From Styela clava (taxonomy: Eukaryota; Chordata; Ascidiacea; Stolidobranchia; Styelidae): a stretch of 64,000 nucleotides of DNA. The position numbers were made by a program, and so were the translations under genes. Below the pieces are notes generated by a model. The model worked only from the letters and a program-made list of their open reading frames with translations. It did no database searches and was not told where the DNA came from. Positions within the stretch are counted from its first letter, which is position 1. Every line of letters starts with the position of its first letter. This document shows, piece by piece, positions 34,731-45,589 of the stretch. Where the stretch lies: the NCBI RefSeq assembly GCF_964204865.1, contig NC_135251.1:30108943-30172942 (forward strand), written 5' to 3'.

Positions 34731-34738
34731 ATCTAGAA
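34731..34738. repeat. Target-site duplication ATCTAGAA (left copy; right copy 37744-37751)
   Basis: An exact 8-bp duplication on both sides of the hAT element. It is the length expected of hAT transposases. Confidence 0.9.
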
Positions 34739-34814
34739 CAGGGGTCGGCAACCTTTTGGCACTCGCGGGCCAAAATTGAAGGCTGCAATTACTGGCGGGC
34801 CGGACATATTTTGG

Positions 34815-34905
34815 CGATGACGCACAACCTGAACTCAAAGCTGGTACACATACTATGTTGAAGGTTGTACGCCACGTTTGTACACATACTTCAGGAGCAG
34901 CCATA
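34815..34905. repeat. Remnant of the GGACCTCC/CATACTTCGGGAG MITE family inside the hAT
   Basis: Contains GACGCACAACCTGAAC at the left and GTACACATACTTCAGGAGCAGCC at the right, matching the interior and right end of the 8104-8213 MITE. The left terminus is missing. Confidence 0.5.
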
Positions 34906-35055
34906 TTTTTTTAAGAAAGTTATAAACCGAATGGGTTGTTTATTAATCACATTTTTACACAAATCAGAAATTGAAATTTTAGATTGTAAATAGCGAGCTC
35001 TGGGACGACTCGTGAACTCAAGTCGCCGTACAGGCAAACAAATTAGAAAGGATAT

Positions 35056-36826
35056 TTAATGTGACACTTGTTGTTGCATTACGCTTGATAGCTTTTCGAC
35101 GTCAGGTGACACACTGGATGAAGCCAATATCAGAACATTTTCTAAATGGGCATCACAAATACTAGTTCTCCGCCTGTTCTTTGTAATGTTCATTTTTGAA
35201 AATAATTGTTCGCACGCATATGTGCTTCCAAACATCGATGTGAATTTTTTCGCATGGTTTATCAAATTCGGATAGATATTTCCCTCGAGAAGATACTTTT
35301 TATAAAAATCAACCAGTGACACATCTCTCGAATAAAAAATGGATTTAATTTCCTCATTGCATTGCATCTCAAGAAGCTCCATTTGAATATTTTCTGCAAC
35401 TGTTTCTACGTTGACATCAAACGGAGTACTAAACAGCCTGAATTCGTTTTCAAGAGAACGAAAGTCAGCAAAGCGGGAGGAAAAATCGCTTCGTAACTCC
35501 CGTATTACAGAAACAAACTCAAAGTTGCTTGTGGGGATTCTTTAAGTGTGTTAAAGTGAGCGTAATTTGCTTTTTCCAGTTGGCTCTCCCAGAGGCATAA
35601 CTTCCTTTCGAATGCGAGTATATGTCTCCACATCTGATGTACGAGCTGATTTTTCCCCTGGAGCTGCAAATTCAGTTTGTTTAGATGGGACGTTAAATCA
35701 ACTAGAAATGCCAGTTCAGAGAGCCATTTTGGATCGCGAAATTCAGGAAAATTCTTATTTTTGCTTTCAAGGAATGACGCTATTTCATTCCTCAGTATAT
35801 ACACTCTCTCTAGCATTGTACCCCGACTAAGCCAGCGAACGTCGCAGAAGTAAAGTAAATCGCCGTATTCGTTTTCTGCATCTGAAAGCAACTGACGAAA
35901 CTGGCGATGGTTCAAGCCTTGAGATAACACAATGTTGACAGCTTTCACTACTGTATCCATAACACCCTTCAAACTCAAAGCTTTGGCGCACAGGGCTTCT
36001 TGGTGAATCAGACAGTGTATTTTGACGATGTCGTTGTCAATTCCGAGGTCACTTATGTGTTTTTGAAGTAGAGCTGAAACGCCTCGATTCTTACCTGTCA
36101 TTGCCGGGGCTCCATCGGTGGTTATTGATACCATCTTTGATAGATCAAGGTCCATGTCTCCAATGCATAGCAGCAATGCGCTCAGAATGTCAGCACTAGT
36201 TGGACAAACTCCTCAACAACGTCAAAAGCTTCACTTACTCCACGCACGAAAACTGAAAGCTGAGCGGTGTCTGCCACATCTGTACTCTCGTCAATTGCAA
36301 TTGAGAAGAATTGTAAGTTATTGATGATATCCCTTTGACGACGCTTCACATCCCTTGACATTTCTTCTATTCGCCGAGTCACGGTTCTAGCAGAAAGGCT
36401 GATATTTGAGAATAACTTTTCCTTATCAGGACATACAATACCAACGACGGTCATCAAGCATTCTTTCACAATTTCACCATCTACAAAGGGCTTCATGTGT
36501 TCTGCAATTAATTTAGCCACCTCGTAACTAGCAACAATATTTTGTTCGGTTTCGTTGTGTTGTTTGTGGAAGAAAGAACTTTGCTTTTCTAAACTGTCTT
36601 TTAACTGTTTAATCTTGTCCTTCCTCCTTTGGCTATCTAGTTCTGAAAATTTGGGATGCTTTGTCACATAGTTGCGTCTAATGTTACATTCCTTATTGAC
36701 AGCTATAGATGCGTAGCAAATCAAGCAGGTAGGTTTGCCCAAGTGTTCTACAAAGAAATACTTTGTCGTCCACGTGCTATTGAACCCTCTTCCCTCAGCA
36801 TCAACTTTCCTGCGCTTTGTTGCCAT
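35056..36826 (-). pseudogene. hAT transposase (ZBED5/FAM200-type), broken by two frameshifts
   Basis: Three minus-strand blocks in three frames: 36182-36826 (214 aa), about 35505-36205, and about 35056-35520. Block 1 has a CLICYASIAV...HPKF zinc-finger-like N-terminus (BED/TTF type, with an RRNYVTKH motif) and the transposase core start FFSIAIDESTDVADTAQL. Block 2 has SITTDGAPAMTGKNRG, IHCLIHQEALCAK and CDVRWLSRG: the hAT core found in ZBED5/GTF2IRD2-like domesticated genes. Block 3 contains the C-terminal dimerisation region with YACEQLFSKMNITKNRRRT. The frameshifts fall near 36205 and near 35510; no other stop is evident. It catalysed cut-and-paste transposition and is now inactive. Confidence 0.88.
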
Positions 36827-37001
36827 TCGCCTAATTATAATTACATTGCTGGCTCAATAAACCTGTTCACTAAATTACTAGGTTATATTAAAATTTAGTC
36901 CACTTCACAATAAATTCTGTTACATAAACAAAACAGCTATGCTCAAATATCCTCTTCTAAGCGAGATATTTTATCACCAATTCCCCGAGAATCATATGAG
37001 G

Positions 37002-37357
37002 CAACTTACCGGTATCGGGATATTGTCACAGCTTTTCCAGGTCCTGTGACTTACATCTATTCTTCATAATTAAATTTTAATGTGAATTGAAATACCAAGT
37101 GATCTGAGTCACCTCTATATTTCCAGATCAAGTACCACAGCCTACCATTACCCATAAAATCATTTCCATAAATCATCTGCGTTAACTTACCAGTCCGGTT
37201 ACGGTACAAGGACTGTCATGCTTTTCCAGGCCCCGTGGCGATTACACATTCATTTTATTAAATTTTAACATGAATTTGAAATACGAACTGATCCGAGTCA
37301 TTTCTGTATCACCAGTTCAGGCCCCACAGTCTAACGTTCCCCATAAAAACTTTCGCC
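37002..37357. repeat. Diverged ~175-bp tandem duplication in the hAT non-coding arm
   Basis: Units of about 37002-37178 and 37183-37357 share AACTTACC, GCTTTTCCAGG, TTAAATTTTAA-TGAATT, GAAATAC, TGATC-GAGTCA and CCCATAAAA in the same order. Confidence 0.65.
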
Positions 37358-40349
37358 CACTTTCGCTAATCACGAGATACACCGACGTTCGCTGAGCACG
37401 AAATCGGCAGATACGCGTTCGCGGAAACGCCACAAGGCGGCAAATTTTGGAGACGAGTCGTAGCACACAAAAAACGAATCCCATAGAGCTCACAGAAATA
37501 ATTGAAATGAATAAAATACCGTTTAATTAATGAAGACCACATAATAACAAAACGATCCATAGCTCCGTGTCTAATAATCTGCTCCTCGAGGGTAGATTAT
37601 TAAATTAAATGGTGAAAATTCACCTTTTTGCAAAATTCACAAATTCGTCGTTTTGTCTCTAAATTTTGGTGAAGCGTCGCGGGCCGGATTGCGTTACTCC
37701 GCGGGCCGGATACGGCCCGCGGGCCGTAGGTTGCCGACCCCTGATCTAGAACATCCAGACTGTGAAGATTTATGGATCAACTTAAAACTAAATTCCAACA
37801 TCTCTTTCATAATTGGAGTAATCTATAAACACCCCAGAAAAGATATCATCAAATTTACCGAAACTATTTCCAATGCATTAGAAAAGTTGAATAGGGACAA
37901 AAAATTATTTATCCTACTGGGTGACTGGAACATTGATTTATTGAGTCATTCAACAGATCTGGCCACTATGAGGTATATTGATATACACCTTGCCAATTTA
38001 TCACTGCCCCTAATTACTAAACCAACACGAGTAACTCGTACATCCAGTACATTGATAGATAATATTTTTACAAATTCCATTAACCATGATTTGTCAAGCT
38101 TTGTCATCCTAAGTGATATTAGTGATCATTATGCACAATTATGTACAATCTCTGCTCCCGTTAGTAAGATAAATAAAAACAGATTACTAAGGCGAGATAT
38201 GAGACATTTCTCTATTGATAGCTATAGATCTGACCTAGAATGTTCTTTGCACCCCATATCGAATTGCCAAATTACATCTGATAATTTAAATATTTTATTC
38301 GATTCATTCATTCAGATATTTAAATCAACCATTGATGCCAATGCACCAATGAAACCACTGAGTCGGCGAGAGAATAGACTTCTAGCTAAACCTTGGTTGA
38401 CTAAAGGCATCCGCGTATCAATTAAGACGAAACAGAAAATGCATAAAAAATATTTTAAAAATGGTAGCGACACAAAATATAGATTATACAAAACTTACAG
38501 CAATTTACTTAGAGTCTTGATAGCTAAAGCAAAGAAATTGTATTACTTTAATAAATTTAAACAAGTCAGTGGCGACGTTAAATCAACGTGGAACCTAATT
38601 GGGCGACTGGTCAATATAAAAAAAGACACAACATCAACAACTACAATTAAAGCAATAAAAACAGAAACTGGGCAGAAAGTAAGCAATCCAGATCTTATTG
38701 CCAACTATTTTAATGATTATTTTATCTCTATAGGCCCTAAGCTTTCTGAAAAAATCCCTCACACTGGATCTTTTTTGAGCAACCTTAAGAATCCAATAAA
38801 AGAGTCTTTTTTTCTGAGACCAATAACCGTCAATGAAGTATATTACACAATAGCAAGTTTACCTGATGGTAAATCGGTTGGTTATGATAATATTCCAGCG
38901 AAATTTCTAAAATATGCTGTTGACATAGTTTCCCCATTGCTATGTAAATTATTTAATGCCTCTATAGACTTTGGAATTTTCCCTCATAGTTTGAAAACTG
39001 CCAAAGTTTCACCGGTATATAAATCTGGGGATGAAGAATGTACATCAAATTATCGTCCAATATCAGTTCTATCCCCATTGACTTTAGTATTTGAAAGGCT
39101 TTTACATGCTAGACTAACCGAATTCATAGAAAGACATGGCATTATAAACAAATCCCAGTTTGGGTTCCAAAAACAACACTCCACTAATCATGCAATTCTC
39201 GATATGATTTCTTATTTCTATGATAAGTTAGAGAGTAGGGAATTTATCAGTGCTATTTTTCTTGACCTCAAAAAGGCATTCGATACCGTTGACCATAGCA
39301 TACTAATTAGAAAAATGAACCATTATGGTTTTCGCGGCCACGCGTCAAAATTTTTCCAGAGCTATCTGAGTTATCGCCAGCAGTGTGTAAAAATCGGATC
39401 AAGTTGCTCCGAGCTTGCAACTGTACAATGTGGAATTCCACAGGGTTCGATAATTGGCCCATTAATGTTCCTCCTTTTCGTCAATGATCTTCCGCACGCC
39501 ACTAACTTGCTTGTCAAACTCTTTGCTGATGATACCGGATTGTTTGGAAGTTCAGCCTCTCCAAGTGATTTGGAATTGGGTATGAACTCTGAAATGGATA
39601 AAATTTCAACTTGGATGACTAACAATAAACTCACGATTAATGTCGAAAAATCTAAATGCCTATTGATTAGCCACAAAAATAATCGTAAAAATAAAATTCG
39701 ACTTGAGATTAGCATTAATGGATCTCTACTCGAAAATGTGAACTCATTTAAATACCTTGGCATCCACATTGATGATCAAATGAAATGGGCCACCCATATT
39801 AACTATGTTGCTGGAAAGCTGGCAAGTGCAACTGGTATGTTATACAAACTTAGAAAATTTCTTACCATGCCAGTCCTTCGAATGGTCTATTTTTCTCTTT
39901 TCCAGTCATATCTACAGTATGGTATCATATCATGGGGTAACGCATCGACTACTCTCCTTCGAAGATTGGAGGTTTTACAAAACAAAGCAGTTCGATCCAT
40001 ATGTAACGCACCATTTCGGTCTAGACTAGATCCTTTATACCACAGATGTGGAATAATTAAACTTGGTCATATTCATGAATTTGAGGTATTGAAACTCATG
40101 CACCAGTACTTTGATGACAAACTTCCCATGGCATTCACCGAATTTTTTACGAAGCAGAGTAATATCCATTCCTACTCTACCAGATCGGCTTCATCAGGTT
40201 CATTCCATGTCCCAAGGTACTCCTCGAGCAGAACACAGAAATCCATTAAATATATAGGTGTGAAACTGTGGAACGCTTTACCTAATACCATTAGATCCCT
40301 AGCATATTGCACTTTTAAAAGAGACCTAAAAAATAAATATATCGGTGAT

Positions 40350-40360
40350 TATCTCTCCTC
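40350..40360. repeat. Target-site duplication TATCTCTCCTC (left copy; right copy 43783-43793)
   Basis: An exact 11-bp duplication bracketing the antisense LINE. This length is typical of target-primed reverse transcription. Confidence 0.8.
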
Positions 40361-43300
40361 CTACAAACTTCCACCCCGGGGTTCAGTATATGCTGTATGT
40401 CACAGCATAACTTTGCCCAGGGCTTTCGTCTGCGCCATGCAGAGCACAGCGCGACTTCCGCCACCACGGCTTCCGTACGTACTGCGTGACGTGCAACACG
40501 CACACAGCACGACATCAACCATGAAGCTTCCGATTCATGACATCCGCTAATTGTGAGATGGTATTACGGTTGTTAAAAACGGTCTAAATGGTTGGCATTT
40601 GGGGTCAGCAATTATGCTACCGCTCGCGGTGGGTCGAGATTTTTTTCATGGATCAAAATTATGATGATAAATATCCATTTAGGATCTCTTTCCAGTTATC
40701 TAGTATACCAATAAATTGGAGGTTGCTGAATTTGTATTCCATAGTTGTTAAAAATTGTATGAATAGGGATATTGTCTTCGAGACTACATTGTCGTCTATG
40801 GGGGTCATATATTTATTCTGAATATCAAGTTTTATTTTTGTGCCAATCAATTGTTTTTTCATTATGACGAAGCATTTGGTAACAACTATTGCATTGGGGC
40901 CGATATAGCTATTATAGAGAATTTCCTCTTCCGTTATCTTAATTCGGACGCTTAATATACGGTTGAGTACGTTTATAATTTCGGCTATATAAGTTTTTGT
41001 TTTAAGGCAGTCCAGGAATATGTGTTTAGTGTTGTCGACAAGGCTTTTACAGAATTTGCACCCTAATATTTTCAAATTTCCATACGTATCGAATCTAAGG
41101 GACATACTCCTCATACGGTCGCCGAAGATGTATCCATCTCTCACAATGCGATAGGAACAGATCCTTTCGGCGTTTGTGTAGTATGTTCTTGATGTGTTCT
41201 TCATCAGATGGACATCTTCCCAGTTGATGTTTTCCTGTTGTTGTTCTTGATGTCTGCTTTTTAGTTTTGAATATATATCCCTGTGCCTAATTGTCTCCCA
41301 TTCTCCCGACGAAAAGTTGGTTGATTGATATATGCTCAAGATATCCCGCCAGTATGCTGGAATTATTGCAGCGTGGGGCATTGAGTTTGTATAAAGATTT
41401 TGGTTAATCTGTTTAATTTTGGTCCCCAGTGAATATTGCGCTTCGAGGTGCCAGAATTGATCCAAGTTGACTCCATTAACCAGCGCCTTCATCTTCTCAA
41501 CCCGGCATGCTTCTAGTTTGGCTTTTATATCTATCATGTTCATACCGCCCTCCTCTCGTGGTAGTTGGAGTTTTCTTCTGCTTATTGCCTCTATCTTGTT
41601 GGGATGCCACAAGAATTGAAAGAGAGCTCTGTTTATCTCCTTCATAGCAATTGGGGGGAGTGGTTTAACTTTGGCATGAAACATTACTATCGACATTAAT
41701 AGCGAGTTTATAATGATTTGCTTACCAAACCATGTAAGATTTCGGAATTTAAGATAGTTTATAGTTCTGATTAGTTTTAGCTGTATTTCTTCCCATGTTT
41801 TATATAGAGGTTTTTGACCAAAATTCATTCCAAGTACTTTTACGTCCTTCTTAATATATCGTCTGTAGGGAGATTGAAAGATCGAATTATATGATGATTG
41901 GGTAATACACAAAATTTGGGTTTTTTCTTTGTTAATTTTTTGTCCTGAAGCTAGTTCGAAATTGTGAAGTTCGTGGAAAATTTCAGTAATGGATGGTTGG
42001 TTCGAAACAGTAAAGGTTACGTCATCTGCATATTGATCGAGTTTGTGCTCCTGTTTTGCCAGTTTTATACCGCGTATGTTTTGGTTGATTTGAACCGACC
42101 TGGCTAGCGGTTCCACGCTAAGTGCATACAGGAGCATGCTTAAAGGGCAGCCCTGTTTTATTCCGCGTCCAATCCTAATTTCCTGAGTCAATTTCCCGTT
42201 TACATCAATACAGCTTTTATTTTCTAGATACATGTTTTTAATAACGTTCAGAAACCGGTTTCCGATCCCTATTTTGTCCAAAATGCCGAAAAGAAAGTTG
42301 TGATCAACATTGTCGAAAGCCTTTAAATTGTCGATGAGTACCATCGTTGCGGGTATATTTTTGGATTTACAGAACCGAATTATTGCGTCCGTGTTATAAT
42401 GGACGTCTGACATGTCCCTATGTGGTAGAGAACATTTTTGCGACGAACTAATGATGTGAGCTAGAGCTGGTTCCAGTCTTTTGACGAGTATTTTTGATAT
42501 GATTTTGTAGTCCATATTGAGTGTAGTTATTGGGCGCCAATTTTTTAATTCTGTTTCTTCACCTTTTTTGTATATTAATTTAACTTTGGCCAATTTAGAG
42601 GATTTGGGGAAATGTCCGAATGTCATAATATTATTAACTAACTGCGTAAACTGTGGTTTGATCGTGTCCCAGAAAGTTATGTAGAATTCTCTACTCAAAC
42701 CATCCATGCCTGGCGACTTATTATTTTTCATATATTTTAAAGCGTTATAAATTTCTTCTGAGGTTACGCGTTGTTCTATGACGGATTTCTATAGCTCTGG
42801 TATTATAGTGGAGCTCATAAGGTCGAGATAATGATCTTGATTTCTTTTTTCGGTTTCTGATCCGATTCCCCATAGCCTCGCATAGAAATCTTCTATGATT
42901 GCTAAAACTCCCTTTTCACTCGTGACTAAACAATCATTACGGTCTTTAACGCTTTCAATGGTGGTCTGTTTCAACCTCTTTCTGATCCGTTCGTAAAACG
43001 TTCGGGTGGGTTTTTCGCCGTCTTCCAGATTTTTCATTCTAGCCATCACCACATCTAAGCTCTTCCGTTCGTCTAGTATGACATTCAGTTCTACTTTCAA
43101 GTTTTGGATCGTAAGTGCGTTTTCTTTAATTCCTTCATTTATGAGTTTATTTAATTTTTGGCGCAGTTTGAAAGTATTGTTCTTTTTGGTTTTAGCTAGG
43201 TTTTTTGAATAGGCGGCCGTGACTTTCTTTATTTTTTGTTTGGTACTATCCCACCAGTCCAATATCGAAACGTTATTTTCTAGATCGAGAAGGGCCAAAT

Positions 43301-43782
43301 TATATGAATGTCTTACAACTTCGATATAGGTCTTATCCTCGTAGAGTATGGTGTTATTTCGCCAGGTTCCTTTTCCCCACCGGATTTTCTTTGCTTGCTT
43401 GAGCTTAATCTGCGGGCATAACAGGTGGTCTGATATTGTGTTTATCGTATGAGTAATGGTTGAGATAGTACTATATAAGTCAAAGGAAGAGTATATTCTA
43501 TCGATTCTACGTCTCTGGGTGCCAGATTGATAGGTATAAATTTGTTTATTGGGGAATTTGTCTCTATAGGTGTCCAAGATATTGTTGATTTGTAAAAAGC
43601 CACAGAAGATTTTTTCAGGCGGTCGTAGTTTGAAATTTTTGGTATCATACACATCAATGGGTTCTAGTACCATATTAAAGTCTCCGGCTATTATTATATT
43701 TCCCGTGTCACAGTAATTGGTCAGAATATACACAAGGTTTTCATAAAATTCGGTTTTTTGGGGTCCGTTCTGCGCCGGGGCG
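40361..43782 (-). mobile_element. L1/Tx1-like LINE, 5'-truncated, inserted antisense near the end of the first LINE's ORF2
   Basis: Carries the C-terminal half of an endonuclease plus a full reverse transcriptase on the minus strand. Its 5' end (43782) begins inside the endonuclease domain. The 3' UTR is about 300 nt (40658-40361) and lacks a poly(A) tract at the junction. Flanked by an exact 11-bp duplication. Confidence 0.82.
40659..43782 (-). pseudogene. L1/Tx1-like ORF2 fragment with a single in-frame TAG
   Basis: The frame is open from the 5' truncation at 43782 to the stop at 40659 except for one TAG at 42791-42789; both sides are in the same frame, so no frameshift is involved. The endonuclease part has YAPAQNGP, GNIIIAGDFNM and the RRIDRIY motif. 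The reverse transcriptase has NNKSPGMDGLSREFY, NWRPITTLNMDYK, KAFDNVDHNFLF, GRGIKQGCPLS and the catalytic Y-A-D-D. The first Asp of the usual 'D-x-x-KAFD' motif reads IDNLKAFD, so an Asp is still present. Near the C-terminus is a zf-RVT-like knuckle CKFCKSLVDNTKHIFLDC. About 1,040 codons in all. Confidence 0.82.
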
Positions 43783-43818
43783 TATCTCTCCTCTTATACC
43801 AGTACGGGTAACCATTGA

Positions 43819-44565
43819 AATTTCTACTAAGATCGCTTACTTTTTATTACCGTAACGATCTGGCCTACACTGGCTAACGTCAATCAACCCGAACGAAATA
43901 GGTGCAAGGAGTCGGAATCCGAGAGTATCTGCTACATTAATAGTTGATTCAAAAATCGTTCAGAGTGGAGAGCGATAGCTTATTGCCCTTAACCTACGTT
44001 CGCTATTATTTTCAATGACCAGGCCGTTTTATCTTTTCCTCTTTATTATGTACATTATATAGATGTAATAGTTTGTTTGTATTCCTCATTAGACCTTATC
44101 AATTTTTCGTAAGTGTCTCCTAAATTGCATTTGCTGTAAATATTTTCGATTTACTGTTTGCCTTATATTGCTTTTAGTTGCATATTCCGCCAAACTTGCC
44201 CTTCCTATAATTTTTCTGTGCTTTTATCTTGCTTTCCTCGCGTTTTTATTAGTTGTTAGTAATTATTCCGTGAAAGTTACATTTTCTGTTTTACTGTGTC
44301 ATAATCGCATACACTTCGAATGTCGCTGTAATTGTATCAGTTGTGACTTATTCCTAGGATTTATTCATTTTATCCCTCATTCAATTATATTTATTCTAAC
44401 CTGTAGCGCTGTAGGTGTCGCTGCTTGAAGACCTTCTTAGGTCCCTCGCGACTCCGGTCACACAAAAACATGATTCGTACTGTAATTTATTCATTATGTC
44501 ACTTCATGTTTGAACGTGTTTTTTTGTGATGACAAAATAAACGATTGATTGATTGATTGATTGCA
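43819..44565 (+). other. 3' UTR and tail of the plus-strand LINE
   Basis: Follows the ORF2 stop of the interrupted LINE and ends in AATAAA (about 44535) and (GATT)n. An 86-codon hydrophobic ORF at 44168-44428 is probably chance. Confidence 0.6.
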
Positions 44566-45239
44566 AACATGCAAATGGCAATGAATTATAAATAGGCCAT
44601 ATTACAGGATGAAAAGGACGCGGGAAATCAGTGGTGGTTATCGAGCAGCGGCACCTATAAAATAACTCTGGACACTATATTATAAAGAAGAAAAAGTCGA
44701 ATCAAGTGTAAATAAATTGGAAAATAAAATGCATACAATATCTCGAGGCAATCTGCTATAATCAACAGTCGCTCACTTCAACAAAACACGACTCTGAACA
44801 CCACTAACTTGGTAACCATGGAGATTGCATTAATGGACTGTGTCACAACAATACTATTGCTATATTGTGATGCGCATTGTCTAACAGTCGGCAATAAACG
44901 TCAGATTCTGAAGGCGTAACACTGGCATTCAATTAGACGCGGTGGATATTGAGAGCAAAGAAAACAGGTAATAAAATCTTGTAGCATTAAATAGAAAGAC
45001 GGAATATCTGTGACGCTAAAATTAAATTAAACGAGATACGGTAACGTGGTAGGTACCGGTAACGGTACTCAGTGCTGCAGTGATATACTGTATATCAATG
45101 CAGACGTGGTCCCTTAAAAGAATAATTTGCACTGGACAACAGTTTGAACATATAAGGACAGCGTAATGAGAAAATTAGTAATGCAATAATTACGTCAATT
45201 ACCGTATCACAGCTAAGCCATATTTACAGTACTTGGTCA
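44566..45239. other. Spacer between LINEs
   Basis: No gene. GGTTATCGAGCAGCGGCACC at about 44637 resembles GGTTATCGAGCAGCGACACC at about 32780, on the other side of the LINE. TAGGTACCGGTAACGGTAC occurs at 45050. Confidence 0.35.
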
Positions 45240-45370
45240 TTAGGAATAGTTAAATAACATTATTCACTCTGTTTTAGGTGGGGGTATGAAAACAGTAATA
45301 CAACAACTTAGGAGACAGATTGTTTCAAACAATTGGAAGTAAGTCGACAAAAAAAATCATGTTAATAGGA
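45240..45370 (-). repeat. Partial second copy of the third LINE's 3' end
   Basis: Reading on the minus strand, the sequence around 45290-45365 (GACTTACTTC, GTTTG-AACAA, CCCCCACC) parallels 45640-45705, which encodes the last codons and start of the 3' UTR of the LINE at 45590-48215. This suggests a duplicated or separately inserted LINE tail. Confidence 0.4.
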
Positions 45371-45589
45371 CATGTTTTGTTTGCTTTTTAACATATGAAT
45401 AACATGTGTCATTGCTCAGGCCATTGATTCAATTACAGAAATCAGATATGAACTCATTCACTACATTAAAGTAAATACAGTAATGAACGTTTGTCATATA
45501 AAGATACAAGAGTTATAAATTGAGAAAGATTGTTGCTGTAAAGTAATGAAGACATAATATATTAACTATTGCAAGTATACAGTAATTAC

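Larger units (their letters stand above)
34739..37743 (-). mobile_element. 3.0-kb hAT transposon with transposase remnant, inserted in the LINE ORF2
   Basis: 16-bp perfect terminal inverted repeats CAGGGGTCGGCAACCT, followed by GCGGGCC-rich subterminal sequence at both ends. Flanked by the 8-bp duplication ATCTAGAA. It carries a minus-strand transposase (35056-36826) with two frameshifts, and a 3' half (36900-37570) without coding that contains a ~175-bp duplicated segment. Confidence 0.92.
34163..43818 (+). pseudogene. LINE ORF2 (PHD-like finger, endonuclease, reverse transcriptase) split by two insertions
   Basis: Segments 34163-34738, 37752-40360 and 43794-43818 join in one frame (1,070 codons with stop) once the two inserts and one copy of each target duplication are left out. 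The N-terminus has a C4HC3 PHD-like finger (CHLCSKL...CEICAKLFHSEC...CYSC). The AP-type endonuclease shows HLNIRSL, ISETRL, GGVGLYI, ILLGDWNID and LSDISDHY; the hAT insert lies between GGVGLYI and GDWNID. The reverse transcriptase has NYRPISVLSPL, FLDLKKAFDTVDH, GIPQGSIIGPLMF and the catalytic F-A-D-D. All catalytic residues I can see are kept, so this copy was probably intact when the first insertion hit it. The remaining lesions are the insertions themselves. Confidence 0.85.
33125..44565 (+). mobile_element. CR1/L2-like LINE (two ORFs), interrupted by a hAT transposon and an antisense LINE
   Basis: Assigned from ORF1 (coiled coil plus RRM-like), ORF2 (PHD-like finger, endonuclease, reverse transcriptase) and a 3' UTR ending in AATAAACGATTGATTGATTG: a short GATT microsatellite tail at about 44543-44565 as in CR1/L2-type LINEs rather than a poly(A). 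The 5' boundary is approximate. The inserts at 34739-37743 and 40361-43782 are flanked by exact duplications of this element's sequence. Confidence 0.8.

Noticed and set aside
39371-39769. 132-codon minus-strand ORF
   Set aside because: Antisense of the reverse transcriptase core in the plus-strand LINE.
44168-44428. 86-codon hydrophobic ORF resembling a membrane protein
   Set aside because: Lies in the 3' UTR of the plus-strand LINE; its composition reflects T-rich sequence.
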